Translations under genes and position numbers: made by a program
Shown here: positions 9,408 through 17,646 of the stretch, in pieces
How positions within the stretch are numbered: the first letter of the stretch is position 1
Layout of the letters: each line of letters starts with the position of its first letter
NCBI GenBank assembly: GCA_023263945.1
Contig: JALQTW010000002.1
Span: 1-64,000 of the forward strand
DNA length: 64,000 bases
Direction: 5' to 3'
DNA from: Patescibacteria group bacterium
GTDB taxonomy: Bacteria; Patescibacteriota; Gracilibacteria; Peribacterales; Peribacteraceae
Notes under the pieces: model-generated
The model's input: only the letters and a program-made list of their open reading frames with translations
Told to the model about the DNA's origin: nothing
Database searches by the model: none

Positions 9408-9593
9408 TCGATTGTATTCGACATGAACATGAACTTTCGCAAGATGTTGTTCTTTTGAACAGCTGCACATTAGGAGGGCATTTTTAGACCTTCAGAAAGC
9501 CATTTTTATGTTGTAAAAAATATAAACAGAGATCGATATTGCTTGCCTGCCTCCTTGAAGACATCCACGGAAAGATCACACTTTTCCTGATCG

Positions 9594-9965
9594 ATGTCTT
9601 TTGAAACCGGTACCTTACGGGGCAATGGAAATAGAATGAGGGTTCCTCGTCCAAGAACCTATGCAGAGCTTGGAGAGGTTTTGAAATGTCTGGATGGTGT
9701 TGAGCGTCATGATGCAGATCCGTATATGACGACTCGCTTCAGGGGGATATGGAAAGAATTACAAACACTGGCAGTTGCTTTGGAAGATGCTCCGTTGAAT
9801 GAGACGCATATTGGTTGGTTACGAGATCTCTGTCATCTCATGGGAGTTGTTGAATTTATCGATGCACCTCCGGAGGAATCGTTTTCATCTGAAGCGGTTC
9901 CTCGTAAGCGCATAAAAGAAATGGTGCATTCCGTGATGAGCAGGGCAGCATCGCTTTTTGCTTGA
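9594..9965 (+). CDS. Hypothetical protein
   Basis: 123 aa, family not recognised. The sequence is soluble, without signal peptide, with a mixed helix pattern and a basic C-terminus (PRKRIKEMVHSVMSRA). The next gene begins 30 nt downstream in the same direction, so both may be cotranscribed. Confidence 0.55.
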   Translation: MSFETGTLRGNGNRMRVPRPRTYAELGEVLKCLDGVERHDADPYMTTRFRGIWKELQTLAVALEDAPLNETHIGWLRDLCHLMGVVEFIDAPPEESFSSEAVPRKRIKEMVHSVMSRAASLFA

Positions 9966-9995
9966 TTTCACAATCATTCGTGCTTCCATACTCGT

Positions 9996-10766
9996 ATGCG
10001 ACAGCCGCTGCGCGTGTGCGAACAAACTTCTCACACGATCCATCAGATACCGTCCGTATGGACACGGCGTGCCCTCATAGGAGGAGGTATCGCCGCACTC
10101 ATGGGAGGTCCATGGATTGCGTATGAACAGTATCGACGTATACAGATAGAGAAGAAAATACATTTTTTGAGAGCAGCATTAGAGGATGCACATATCTCCA
10201 TCAGCGAACGTATGCACGAAGGAACGGCAGATCGTGTTGTTCTTTTGGTACGTCTGTCTCCTGCAGAGCGTTCTGCCGCATGGCAGCAGGAAACGATGGA
10301 GCGTCTTACATGGCTTCATAAAAAGCTTCGTGATGCATATGGAACGAATCCCTCCATTCTTTTGGAAGCACAGACGTATCAGGCGATGGATTCTTTTGAG
10401 GGCATGTCCCTGGACTCGATTGATTTTTTCACCCGGAATACGCAGGCTCTGTATGGTTTTCCTCGCCGAAGAGAAAAAGATGGGGAAGAGTTCCTGTGCT
10501 TTGATGCTCTTGCGGCAGCGTCCTTGCCAGATCTTGCGGAAGGGAAGCCCTCTGAAGCCCGCATGCCAAGCATCGTAGCGTACGGAGGTGCTGTTTCCCC
10601 TGATGATCGAACGCTGAGCGATAGCGCAAATGCATGGAATAGAGAGCAAGAACAGAATGGCTCAAAACCCTTGCAGATTATGCATGTAGACTTCCACCAG
10701 GCATTTTCGGCCCATTCACACCTTGTTGCGTCTCCGCCTTCTCATGAGGAAATTTTTGACAAATAA
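9996..10766 (+). CDS. Hypothetical membrane-anchored protein
   Basis: 256 aa, no recognised family. One hydrophobic segment near residues 24-42 is preceded by TRRALIGGG, which resembles but does not fully match a twin-arginine signal, and may simply be a signal anchor. The remaining approximately 210 residues would then be extracytoplasmic. It contains charged helices (50-110) and a C-terminal region without low complexity. It lies 30 nt after the previous hypothetical gene. Confidence 0.65.
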   Translation: MRQPLRVCEQTSHTIHQIPSVWTRRALIGGGIAALMGGPWIAYEQYRRIQIEKKIHFLRAALEDAHISISERMHEGTADRVVLLVRLSPAERSAAWQQETMERLTWLHKKLRDAYGTNPSILLEAQTYQAMDSFEGMSLDSIDFFTRNTQALYGFPRRREKDGEEFLCFDALAAASLPDLAEGKPSEARMPSIVAYGGAVSPDDRTLSDSANAWNREQEQNGSKPLQIMHVDFHQAFSAHSHLVASPPSHEEIFDK

Positions 10767-10816
10767 GAAAAAAATGTCTTGTAAAAATCATACAGAGATT
10801 CGTATGCTCTTCTCCT

Positions 10817-11395
10817 ATGCGAACCTCACCCCTTTTCCTCACGCTCCTTTCATCGGCCGCTTTCCTTCTTCCTTTGTCTGCTTCTGCCGCACCAAGTGAC
10901 GCATCGATCACGCGTGCAGAATTTGTTCAGATGATGGTGGAAAAATTTTACGATCAAAAACAGCTGGATGGATGCTTTGTAGATCTCTCCAATTCTGAGT
11001 ACAAACTTCTTTTCCGCGATGTGAATAAAGATGCCACGTATGCAAAAGCAGTGTGTGTGGGAATGATCAACGGATTCGTCCGTGGATATGGTGATGGAAC
11101 CTTCCAGCCAGATAGACCCATCAATGTTGCAGAAGCGGGGAAGATCGTTGCGCGTGTATTTGGAACGACGAATGTTCCTGCAGCAGCTCCGGGACAAGCT
11201 TGGTATCGCCCGTATGTGGAATCGTTGACGCTTCGTAAGGCTGTTCCAACGAGTGTAAAAACATTCAGCCAACTTCTCAGTCGTGATGAAGCGGTGGATA
11301 TCCTCACGCGTCTGGAGAGTGGCAATACATCGAATCCGTCATCAACATATGCGGATCTTGAAAGACAATCCCATGTGATATGGAAAAAGCAGTAA
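10817..11395 (+). CDS. Small secreted SLH-domain protein
   Basis: 192 aa: a signal peptide (cleavage near SASAAPS, residues 17-24) and then two SLH-type repeats with the hallmark pattern F.DV....Y..AV......G.V.GY.DGTF.P...I..AE. SLH domains tether proteins to cell-wall polymers in the S-layer. The protein has nothing but SLH sequence, so it may be a small surface cap or a partner of the larger SLH proteins in this window. TATGCT (10803-10808) sits 8 nt before the ATG, indicating a nearly leaderless transcript. Confidence 0.88.
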   Translation: MRTSPLFLTLLSSAAFLLPLSASAAPSDASITRAEFVQMMVEKFYDQKQLDGCFVDLSNSEYKLLFRDVNKDATYAKAVCVGMINGFVRGYGDGTFQPDRPINVAEAGKIVARVFGTTNVPAAAPGQAWYRPYVESLTLRKAVPTSVKTFSQLLSRDEAVDILTRLESGNTSNPSSTYADLERQSHVIWKKQ

Positions 11396-11658
11396 GAGAA
11401 TTTGATCCATTTTCGAAGAATGAGCCGCCGAATCCAAATTGTACTGCTTTGAGTTTGCATATGATGGCTGTAACTCGAATTCAACTTGAAGGAGCGTTTG
11501 AAGAGGCTCTTGAACTATGCGAACACGCATTACGTTTTACACTGCAACCTTCCGTGAGAAATACTCTTGTAGCAACTCAAAGTTGCGCTCAAGGTCTCAG
11601 AAGAGAGGAAAGACCTCTTTCAGGTACCACGAAAAGCTCTCAAAGAATGGCTTCGTAG
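11380..11658 (+). CDS. Hypothetical short helical protein
   Basis: 92 aa, overlapping the 3' end of the SLH gene by 16 nt, which would allow translational coupling. Residues 25-55 look like a TPR-like helical hairpin (QLEGAFEEALELCEHAL). No homologue recognised, and the C-terminal third is low in structure signals, so it may be a chance frame. Confidence 0.4.
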   Translation: MEKAVREFDPFSKNEPPNPNCTALSLHMMAVTRIQLEGAFEEALELCEHALRFTLQPSVRNTLVATQSCAQGLRREERPLSGTTKSSQRMAS

Positions 11659-11668
11659 ATCAGAACTG

Positions 11669-11965
11669 TTAATTGTTCGAGGGTTCTCGTGCCCATTCTG
11701 CATGTTTTTGTACACGCCCTTTCCATTCTTGAAAACGGGCAAGTGCAAATGCTTCTAGTTTAAAACGATCCCCATGGTCTCCATAGGAGTGAAGAGCAAT
11801 CTGACATGCATTGTGAAATGTTTCTCGCGCAGACTCTATCGTTTCCGCTTGCCCTATTTCGGCTTCAATAACTTTGGCGAACGCCCGTGCACTTTCATGG
11901 ACGAATGTGAACGATTCTTCGTGATAGACAGGCCCAATGGAAATGTCTGCTGAAAGGCGATTCAT
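11669..11965 (-). CDS. Hypothetical protein
   Basis: 98 aa, convergent with the preceding frame. No recognised family. Sequence is amphipathic helical throughout (FAKVIEAEIGQAETIESA), with several His and aromatic residues and no membrane segment. The gene stands alone, between two genes on the other strand. Confidence 0.55.
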   Translation of the reverse strand: MNRLSADISIGPVYHEESFTFVHESARAFAKVIEAEIGQAETIESARETFHNACQIALHSYGDHGDRFKLEAFALARFQEWKGRVQKHAEWAREPSNN

Positions 11966-12056
11966 AAGTTATGTATTTTAATGATATTTTTTATTATGTC
12001 AACATCCTTTACATCCGTCTTTAAACGGTGTTTTATAGAGATATCTTCTTTTTCCT

Positions 12057-12488
12057 ATGACTGAGAAAGCGACGTTTTCTATGGGCTGCTTCTGGGGACC
12101 TGATGAATATTTTTCGGACCTCCCAGGCGTCATTTCCACCAGCGTAGGGTATGCAGGTGGAACCACAGAACATCCAACCTACGATGATATTGGCGATCAC
12201 ACGGAAACAATCGACATTGAATTCGATCCTTCCGTCATCACGTATCAAAAACTTTTAGATGCCTTTGTGCGTGAGCATGATCCAACGTATAAAGCGAAAA
12301 CACAGTATAAATCCATCATCTTCTATCATACCGATGAGCAGAAGAAAGCAGCAGAAAAGATACTCACGGAGATTCAGGGAAACACATCACGACCAGTTGT
12401 CACAGAACTCCATCCAGCAGGAGTATTCACAAAAGCGGAGGAGTATCATCAGAAATACCTCAGAAAAAACCGGGGTGCTGTTTGTTAA
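12057..12488 (+). CDS. msrA: Peptide-methionine (S)-S-oxide reductase MsrA
   Basis: 143 aa, short for MsrA. The active-site motif GCFWG is at residues 10-14 with catalytic Cys11, and the conserved GYAGG, HTE and EEYHQKYL elements follow in order. MsrA reduces methionine-S-sulfoxide in free or protein-bound form. A C-terminal Cys (last residue) is placed to act as resolving cysteine. No MsrB is adjacent. Its 3' flank is a heptamer-type repeat. Confidence 0.95.
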   Translation: MTEKATFSMGCFWGPDEYFSDLPGVISTSVGYAGGTTEHPTYDDIGDHTETIDIEFDPSVITYQKLLDAFVREHDPTYKAKTQYKSIIFYHTDEQKKAAEKILTEIQGNTSRPVVTELHPAGVFTKAEEYHQKYLRKNRGAVC

Positions 12489-12502
12489 AGGAGACGAAGA
12501 GA

Positions 12503-12570
12503 AGGTGTTCGGTGTTGGATATTAGATTTTAGGAACCTAACACCTACAACCTACAACCTAATACCTACAA
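12503..12570 (+). repeat. Heptamer-type repeat with inverted copy
   Basis: GGTGTTCGGTGTTGGATATTAG is followed after a short loop by tandem ACCTACA-like units reading as its approximate reverse complement. It lies between the convergent msrA and the 68-aa gene. Confidence 0.7.
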
Positions 12571-12771
12571 TGCCCTATTCACAAAATCATGCAACGCCCA
12601 TGACATCGCCTTTACAGCAACATTCTTCGGCATTTCGTGGTAACTGCTCACGACACCAAATTCTTCATCGGGCTTTTTCCATCCAAAGACGATAAATCCT
12701 GGAACACCAAGAGACTTTAAAAACGCCTCACACTTCTGTTCAATTTCATTATTATTGATAGGGTCAGCCAT
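12565..12771 (-). CDS. Small hypothetical protein
   Basis: 68 aa from the ATG at 12771; a longer frame up to 12849 exists, but the added N-terminus looks like noncoding sequence. Family not recognised. Residues 1-20 are helical and polar (MADPINNNEIEQKCEAFLK); then a beta-like stretch (PGFIVFGWKKPDEEFGVVSS) and a C-terminal helix follow. This resembles small cytosolic alpha/beta domains of unknown function. Confidence 0.55.
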   Translation of the reverse strand: MADPINNNEIEQKCEAFLKSLGVPGFIVFGWKKPDEEFGVVSSYHEMPKNVAVKAMSWALHDFVNRAL

Positions 12772-12906
12772 ACAAAGAGGGGAAAACGAAGAAAGTATAC
12801 CATTGAAAAATCTCATCGATCCCAAGACCGTTCTCTCAAAGCCCCTCATTGACTCTCTTATGGAACAAAAAGGAGAAGTACCCTCCTGGCAGTCATCCTC
12901 GGAGCG

Positions 12907-14274
12907 TTAATTCGAGAGGTCATCAAAGAAATTCTTGATGTATTGGGCCGTGTTCTCCGGCCACGTGTGCGGGTAGTACGTTCCGTGTTCATCCGTATCA
13001 ATGTGATGTGCGCAGAACAGAACAGGGTTCTCTGTGCAGCCGTCATACTTCACGCACGAGAGTGCTTCTGGTTCGGATTTCTGTGATGTCTTCATACATC
13101 CATTCGTCTCGATGCGTTTATCGCGAGCTTTCTCAGTGGCAGCGAAGGAAGCGAGCATGTCTTTCGGGTTATGCGCTATGAATCCTGCGGTGGGACCTGT
13201 GCATGTCGCAAAGACAGAGTCGCCTCCTACAGTCGCTGACGCTCGAACAACATCTCCTCGCATACAGGCAACGGTATTCGCCATCCATGCACCCAGGGAA
13301 TGACCCACCGTGTAGATCTGATCCATATTGATACAGTACTTGTCGGCCAATGTTTCCACGATGGCATCAAAGAAAGCAAGATCACGAATGGACGATGCTT
13401 TATCGTTCGGGTCCGACCAGCTGAAGGAGCCATTCGGTTTCTTGAGTGCCGCAGGATACGCAATGTACGCATCATCAAATTGCCGATCTAATCCGTAATA
13501 ACTTCGGACCATCGCGTTATCGTTCGTACGCCCATGGAAGGCGACAATCAACGGAGCTGGTGTTCTGTTACTCGCACCACGAGGAATCGTCAGAAGAAAC
13601 TCACGACGAATGCCGTTCATCATTACATTTGTTTGTACTGTGCGTGCGACGGTGCCACACCCTGCAGAGTCATTCGGATTTTTGTGATCTTCCTCAAAGA
13701 CAAGAACGCGCCACAGGAGATCCGCCGCTTTGAGACGTGTGAGTGGTGCCCATGCAATGTAGGCATGAGGCTTTAAGATATCGTTTTTAGCAAGGTAATC
13801 CGCATACGGTTCAAACCAATCTTCCCGCCTGGCTGCTTCCATCTCCCCTTTATACGCACTCAGCATGATCTTCATTGCTTCTGCGGTGTTGATGGTCTGC
13901 TCGGGGCGGAACGTGTCATCACTGTAGCCGCTTACAATGCCACGTCGCTTCGCCGCACACACGTATGGTGCGTACCACAGAGTGGGATCAATATCTTTAA
14001 AGCACGCTACTCCCGGGACAGGTTCACTTCCTTTTGCGGCGAACACAATCTTCAAAAATTCTGCACGATTAATCGGCTGATCGGGCTTGAATGTTCCATC
14101 GTCATATCCTTCCATCACCTTTTTCGTCTTTAGATATTGCACTGCTTCTCGATTGCGGAACCATCGTCCTGCAAGATCTGGAAAAACATCCGTTGTGAGC
14201 GCTTCTGCACGTGGAAGAGCGCTGAATACAAAGGAAACGAGCAGGACCGCACTGACGATAGCAGATTCTTGCAC
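12907..14274 (-). CDS. SLH-domain esterase (PHB-depolymerase/feruloyl-esterase-like)
   Basis: 455 aa. Signal peptide 1-25, then SLH repeats (about 28-80, 88-145 and a weaker third to about 195), then an alpha/beta-hydrolase. The nucleophile elbow is GHSLG with Ser326, and the C-terminal HTWPE with His436 matches the H-x-W-P motif of PHB depolymerase/feruloyl-esterase-type enzymes; oxyanion region AFHGRT is at 245-250. Cysteines in the catalytic domain suggest disulfides. The start is a GTG at 14274, 6 nt downstream of an extended -10 box, TGG-TAAACT. Predicted to be a wall-bound esterase; the substrate is unknown. Confidence 0.9.
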   Translation of the reverse strand: MQESAIVSAVLLVSFVFSALPRAEALTTDVFPDLAGRWFRNREAVQYLKTKKVMEGYDDGTFKPDQPINRAEFLKIVFAAKGSEPVPGVACFKDIDPTLWYAPYVCAAKRRGIVSGYSDDTFRPEQTINTAEAMKIMLSAYKGEMEAARREDWFEPYADYLAKNDILKPHAYIAWAPLTRLKAADLLWRVLVFEEDHKNPNDSAGCGTVARTVQTNVMMNGIRREFLLTIPRGASNRTPAPLIVAFHGRTNDNAMVRSYYGLDRQFDDAYIAYPAALKKPNGSFSWSDPNDKASSIRDLAFFDAIVETLADKYCINMDQIYTVGHSLGAWMANTVACMRGDVVRASATVGGDSVFATCTGPTAGFIAHNPKDMLASFAATEKARDKRIETNGCMKTSQKSEPEALSCVKYDGCTENPVLFCAHHIDTDEHGTYYPHTWPENTAQYIKNFFDDLSN

Positions 14275-14280
14275 GGAGAG

Positions 14281-14289
14281 AGTTTACCA
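14281..14289 (-). promoter_or_regulatory. Extended -10 of the SLH-esterase gene
   Basis: On the minus strand TGG-TAAACT lies 6 nt before the GTG start, so the mRNA would begin at or within a few bases of the start codon. Confidence 0.5.
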
Positions 14290-14348
14290 GACGTGTAACT
14301 TTTTTCTTCTGAATCCGTAGTAGAGTGTAGAGGATTCCTCCTTTACCC

Positions 14349-14915
14349 ATGGATAGCTCAGAACACGCCCATCTTGACGCATGCCAGGCGGGCGACATCT
14401 CTCACTTCGATGCGCTTTATACCGCTCATATCGACTCTGTCTACCGCTTCCTCTACCGTCGCACGCTCGTGAAGGAAGTTGCGGAAGACCTTACCAGCAT
14501 CACATTCATGAAGGCACTTGAATCCATCCGATCTTTCAACCCCTCAAAAGGCGAGTTTCGCTCCTGGCTCTACCGCATCGCGCGGAATGCACTCATCGAC
14601 CACTACAGAAGTCCCGCACGCAAGACCGTGAGCATCGAAAATGTCTGGGATCTCTCTTCAAACGACTTTCCACAAGATGATGCAAGCAGATCCCTGGAAA
14701 GCGCGAAACTCCATCAAGCATTGCAATCTCTCAAGCCTCTGCAGCGTGAAGTTCTGATGCTTCGTTTGTGGGAAGGACTCTCTTATAAAGAGATTTCCCG
14801 GATTACCAAAAAATCCGAGGGTAGCCTTAAAGTCCTTGTTTCCCGCGCCGTGAGCGACCTTCGCACGCAGATGCCGGCCTTCCTTTTGTTTCTTCTTTTC
14901 CCTCGATTTCTATGA
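14349..14915 (+). CDS. ECF-type RNA polymerase sigma factor
   Basis: 188 aa. Region 2 spans about residues 10-80 (YRFLYRRT, EDLTSITFMKALESI, FRSWLYRIARNALIDHYR) and region 4 about 120-175 with the helix-turn-helix SYKEISRITKKSEGSLKVLVSRA. No region 3 or 1.1, so ECF class. Its stop overlaps the ATG of the next gene (14912-14915), typical of a sigma/anti-sigma pair. The gene is divergent from the SLH-esterase. Confidence 0.95.
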   Translation: MDSSEHAHLDACQAGDISHFDALYTAHIDSVYRFLYRRTLVKEVAEDLTSITFMKALESIRSFNPSKGEFRSWLYRIARNALIDHYRSPARKTVSIENVWDLSSNDFPQDDASRSLESAKLHQALQSLKPLQREVLMLRLWEGLSYKEISRITKKSEGSLKVLVSRAVSDLRTQMPAFLLFLLFPRFL

Positions 14916-16435
14916 CTCTCAACCTCGCCACATTTTTGGCAGAGCTCTATGAGCTTGACCCCACACTGAAAACACACGAAGCGGAACTTCTTCCTATCAT
15001 CGAAACATTGATGAAGAGTGATCCTGCTGTTTCTCCAGACCAAACGTTCATCAATATGCTGCGTGTGCAGCTTCGTGAACGAAGTGTATCCCTTTCCCAT
15101 TCTCCTTCTATGTCCCTCTTTCAAAAACTTGTCTATGCTTTTGGCGGTGCCATCACGGCAGCCGTCGTTGCACTTGTCATTGTCTTTCGTCCGGTCGGGC
15201 AACCATCCGGTTTGAACAATCATCAGGAATCAAGGAAGCCGCTCTTTCCACCTATGATCGAGGAAGAAGGGAAGAAGGCTTTTGGCCCTCTCACAAACGT
15301 GCAACCTGCTACACCTGGTCATGAGGTTGCGCTCGAACGGACGCAATCTGTTGGGGCTGGCGGCGGCATGCAAACAGCGCCGTCTCCATCATCCAATCGG
15401 GCTGCCGTTGGTGCTCCTTCCATGGATGCAAAAATGATTGCTCCGTATCCGCTCACGAACTATACATACGTGTATAACGGAACTCTTCCCGCCCTCTCTG
15501 AATCTGTCTCTGTCTTCAAGCGCGACACGTCCATGACGTCGTTCCCATTCAATGCGCTCGCAGGAAGTTTTTCCCTGGGCAGTGTGAATTTATCTAGCTT
15601 CAAAGGCTTGAACGTCGATTCGATGAATTTCACGCAGAATGTTCCGTTTGGGTATCAGATCTACGTGAGCCTGCGCGATGGTTCCGTTGGCATCAATCAA
15701 TTCTGGGAACAGTGGCCACAGTCCAAGTGTCAGACGGATGCATGTTTTGAAAGTGAACGTCTCAAATCAGGTGATGTTCTATCCGATGATGCTGTGATTG
15801 CCATTGCAAAAACATTTGCAAAAGATCATGGCATAGATCTCTCGCGCTATGGAGATCCTCTTGTTGATTCCTCTTCCACCAACATGGTGCTCCCGATGGG
15901 AGGAATGGAAGCTGCTTCTATGCCTGCCTTCCTGTCCGATTCCAAACGTGTCGTTTTCCCGCAGTTGGTTGACGGAAAGCCCACATACGATCAATCTGGC
16001 ATGCAGACGGGCATCAGTATGAATGTAAACCTGAAGCACAAGCGTGTGAGTGATGTATGGGGACTTTCTATGCAAACATACAAGAAGTCCTCATATACCG
16101 GCGTGACCGATCCTGCCCGCATTACAAAGTTCATCAGCCAGGTTGGTTCCATGTACGGTGGTGATGGCGCTGATGTACCAAACGTCACCATCACATTAGG
16201 AGAACCGACGATGGGTCTTGTAACGTACTATCGTTATGTGAAGAACACGAATGAAGAGCTCCTCGTGCCGTCACTCCTTTTCCCTGTCGAGAAAGCCGAA
16301 GGAGATCAGGCGTTGTACCGTACGCGTGTGGTGGTGCCGCTTGCGCAAGACCTTCTGGATGAACAATTCGCACAGCCAGTACCCATGCCGTTGGATACCA
16401 GTGTGTCACCTCCGCCCAACGTAAAAGCGGAGTAA
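14912..16435 (+). CDS. Probable membrane anti-sigma factor with large external domain
   Basis: 507 aa. Cytosolic N-terminus of about 70 residues, one membrane span at 71-93, a proline-rich linker, and a roughly 400-residue extracytoplasmic part with no family I recognise. The ATGA overlap with the ECF sigma gene and the topology (short inside domain, one span, large outside domain) suggest an anti-sigma factor whose outer part senses an envelope signal. The N-terminal region lacks an obvious zinc-binding HxxxCxxC motif, so it is not a standard ZAS domain. Function is inferred from context. Confidence 0.75.
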   Translation: MTLNLATFLAELYELDPTLKTHEAELLPIIETLMKSDPAVSPDQTFINMLRVQLRERSVSLSHSPSMSLFQKLVYAFGGAITAAVVALVIVFRPVGQPSGLNNHQESRKPLFPPMIEEEGKKAFGPLTNVQPATPGHEVALERTQSVGAGGGMQTAPSPSSNRAAVGAPSMDAKMIAPYPLTNYTYVYNGTLPALSESVSVFKRDTSMTSFPFNALAGSFSLGSVNLSSFKGLNVDSMNFTQNVPFGYQIYVSLRDGSVGINQFWEQWPQSKCQTDACFESERLKSGDVLSDDAVIAIAKTFAKDHGIDLSRYGDPLVDSSSTNMVLPMGGMEAASMPAFLSDSKRVVFPQLVDGKPTYDQSGMQTGISMNVNLKHKRVSDVWGLSMQTYKKSSYTGVTDPARITKFISQVGSMYGGDGADVPNVTITLGEPTMGLVTYYRYVKNTNEELLVPSLLFPVEKAEGDQALYRTRVVVPLAQDLLDEQFAQPVPMPLDTSVSPPPNVKAE

Positions 16436-16467
16436 GAGTAATAGAATAAGAGAATACGAGAATAATA
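16433..16467 (+). repeat. Heptamer-type AT-rich repeat
   Basis: Degenerate 7-nt units of the AGAGTAA/TAGAATA/AGAGAAT type start at the stop codon of the anti-sigma gene and run into a terminator. Confidence 0.6.
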
Positions 16468-16506
16468 GGGACTTTGTATCATGCGATACGAAGTTCCTAT
16501 TTTTAT
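16468..16506. terminator. Bidirectional terminator
   Basis: GGGACTTTGTAT (16468-16479) pairs with ATACGAAGTTCC (16486-16497) with two G-U pairs, followed by TATTTTTATT. It lies between convergent genes. Confidence 0.85.
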
Positions 16507-16940
16507 TGAAGTGCATATGCAGCAATGTCGGGATCTTGCGTTGCTGCGTCGCCACCAGAAATGCCTAGTCCTCCAATTAATTTTCCGTCGATTTGAATAG
16601 GAAACCCACCCTCAATGACAGTCATTCCGCCATTTGTTTCTGTAATCCCTTCTAATTTTGCACCTGATTGTACGAGCGGTTTAAGATCCGCAGTCTTTTT
16701 TCCTGTCAGTGCAGAAGTCTTTGCTTTGAGAAAGGCAATATCAACACTTCGAGGAGGAGCATCGTCCATTGCGAGCAGATACTTCAGTGCGCCTCGCGTA
16801 TCGGCAATGGCAATGACAACAGGAATACCCAGCTCTTTGGCACGAAGTTGAGCTTTCTTGCTGATCTCTTTCGCATACTGTGCACTGATATTTTCAGAAA
16901 TAACGGTTTTCGGCATAAAGCGATGAGGAAAGGGGCACAT
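16503..16940 (-). CDS. HbpS/GlcG-type heme-binding-like protein
   Basis: 145 aa, matching the GlcG/HbpS (DUF336) family: helical N-terminus, GIPVVIAIADTRGAL, then the glycine-rich end (GGFPIQIDGKLIGGLGISGG). The ATG at 16940 is preferred over the downstream Met because GGAGGAG lies just upstream; this adds MCPFPHRF. In Streptomyces HbpS binds heme and modulates a sensor kinase; in other bacteria the family is poorly defined. No secretion signal is evident. Downstream gene content does not clarify its role. Confidence 0.85.
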   Translation of the reverse strand: MCPFPHRFMPKTVISENISAQYAKEISKKAQLRAKELGIPVVIAIADTRGALKYLLAMDDAPPRSVDIAFLKAKTSALTGKKTADLKPLVQSGAKLEGITETNGGMTVIEGGFPIQIDGKLIGGLGISGGDAATQDPDIAAYALQ

Positions 16941-16967
16941 GCTACTCCTCCACAAGGCCTTTGCAAG

Positions 16968-17573
16968 TTAACACCCCATCGCCTGTTTACACTGTGCTTT
17001 TGCGGTGTCACCGGTAATACGGTCACAAATGGAGCAGTTTTTGCCCATGGCAGGGGAGCCGCTTTTCATCATGTTCTGCACCGCTTTCATCTGTTCGGTC
17101 ATATCGGAGAATGTCACGTCGGAAGGAGGCGTGAAGACATCATCATCCACACTCCATCCTTCACACGAAAAATCCATTGGCTCTGTATCGCTCATACCCA
17201 TGTTGGGATCTGCATTCTTTCCAAAGAGGGATGTGTCTTCTGCGCTCAGTGTCATTTTCATTCCTTTCGGCATCACAGAGGTCCACATGTACATGGTGTC
17301 ACCTGTGCGGATGAGGTGCGATTCAGATGTCTTCTCTGCTTTCGTCACGGTGAAATCTCCACGAACGTTCTTTCCTTGTCCTTCAATGTACATGGTTCCT
17401 GTGGTCACAGTTCCCTTGCCGTCATCTTTCGTAAAGTTACAGGAATAGTTCTTCCCTTCCTTCACAATGTCTGCGAGGGATGTTTTCATCGTTTTCTTCG
17501 ATGAACATGATGAGAGGATAACGAGCGAAGACAGAGCGAGAACAACAAAAACTTTGGAGTGTGAGGAAGTCAT
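16968..17573 (-). CDS. Lipoprotein of unknown function
   Basis: 201 aa from the ATG at 17573. Signal peptide ends in the lipobox LSSC (near residue 23), so the mature protein should be lipid-anchored outside the membrane. The body is a beta-rich domain of about 110 residues, reminiscent of small lipoprotein carrier folds but not identified. The C-terminus has six cysteines in CSICDRI...CKQAMGC-like arrangement, probably disulfide-bonded or metal-binding. A -10 box TACACT (17582-17587, minus strand) is 8 nt before the ATG, which supports this start rather than the longer frame. Confidence 0.78.
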   Translation of the reverse strand: MTSSHSKVFVVLALSSLVILSSCSSKKTMKTSLADIVKEGKNYSCNFTKDDGKGTVTTGTMYIEGQGKNVRGDFTVTKAEKTSESHLIRTGDTMYMWTSVMPKGMKMTLSAEDTSLFGKNADPNMGMSDTEPMDFSCEGWSVDDDVFTPPSDVTFSDMTEQMKAVQNMMKSGSPAMGKNCSICDRITGDTAKAQCKQAMGC

Positions 17574-17646
17574 ATAGGGAAAGTGTAGTGGTTTTCGTTT
17601 ACGACACAAGAGCGGCATACGTGCCGCGGTGATATGAAAGATCTCA

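Noticed and set aside
14349..14915. UGA recoding as in Gracilibacteria/Absconditabacteria
   Set aside because: UGA terminates several genes at the expected ends, and no internal in-frame UGA is needed by any conserved protein.
16668..17504. 278-codon plus-strand frame
   Set aside because: Antisense to the lipoprotein and HbpS-like genes, with low-likelihood Cys/His-rich protein; the minus-strand genes have signal peptide, family match and promoter.
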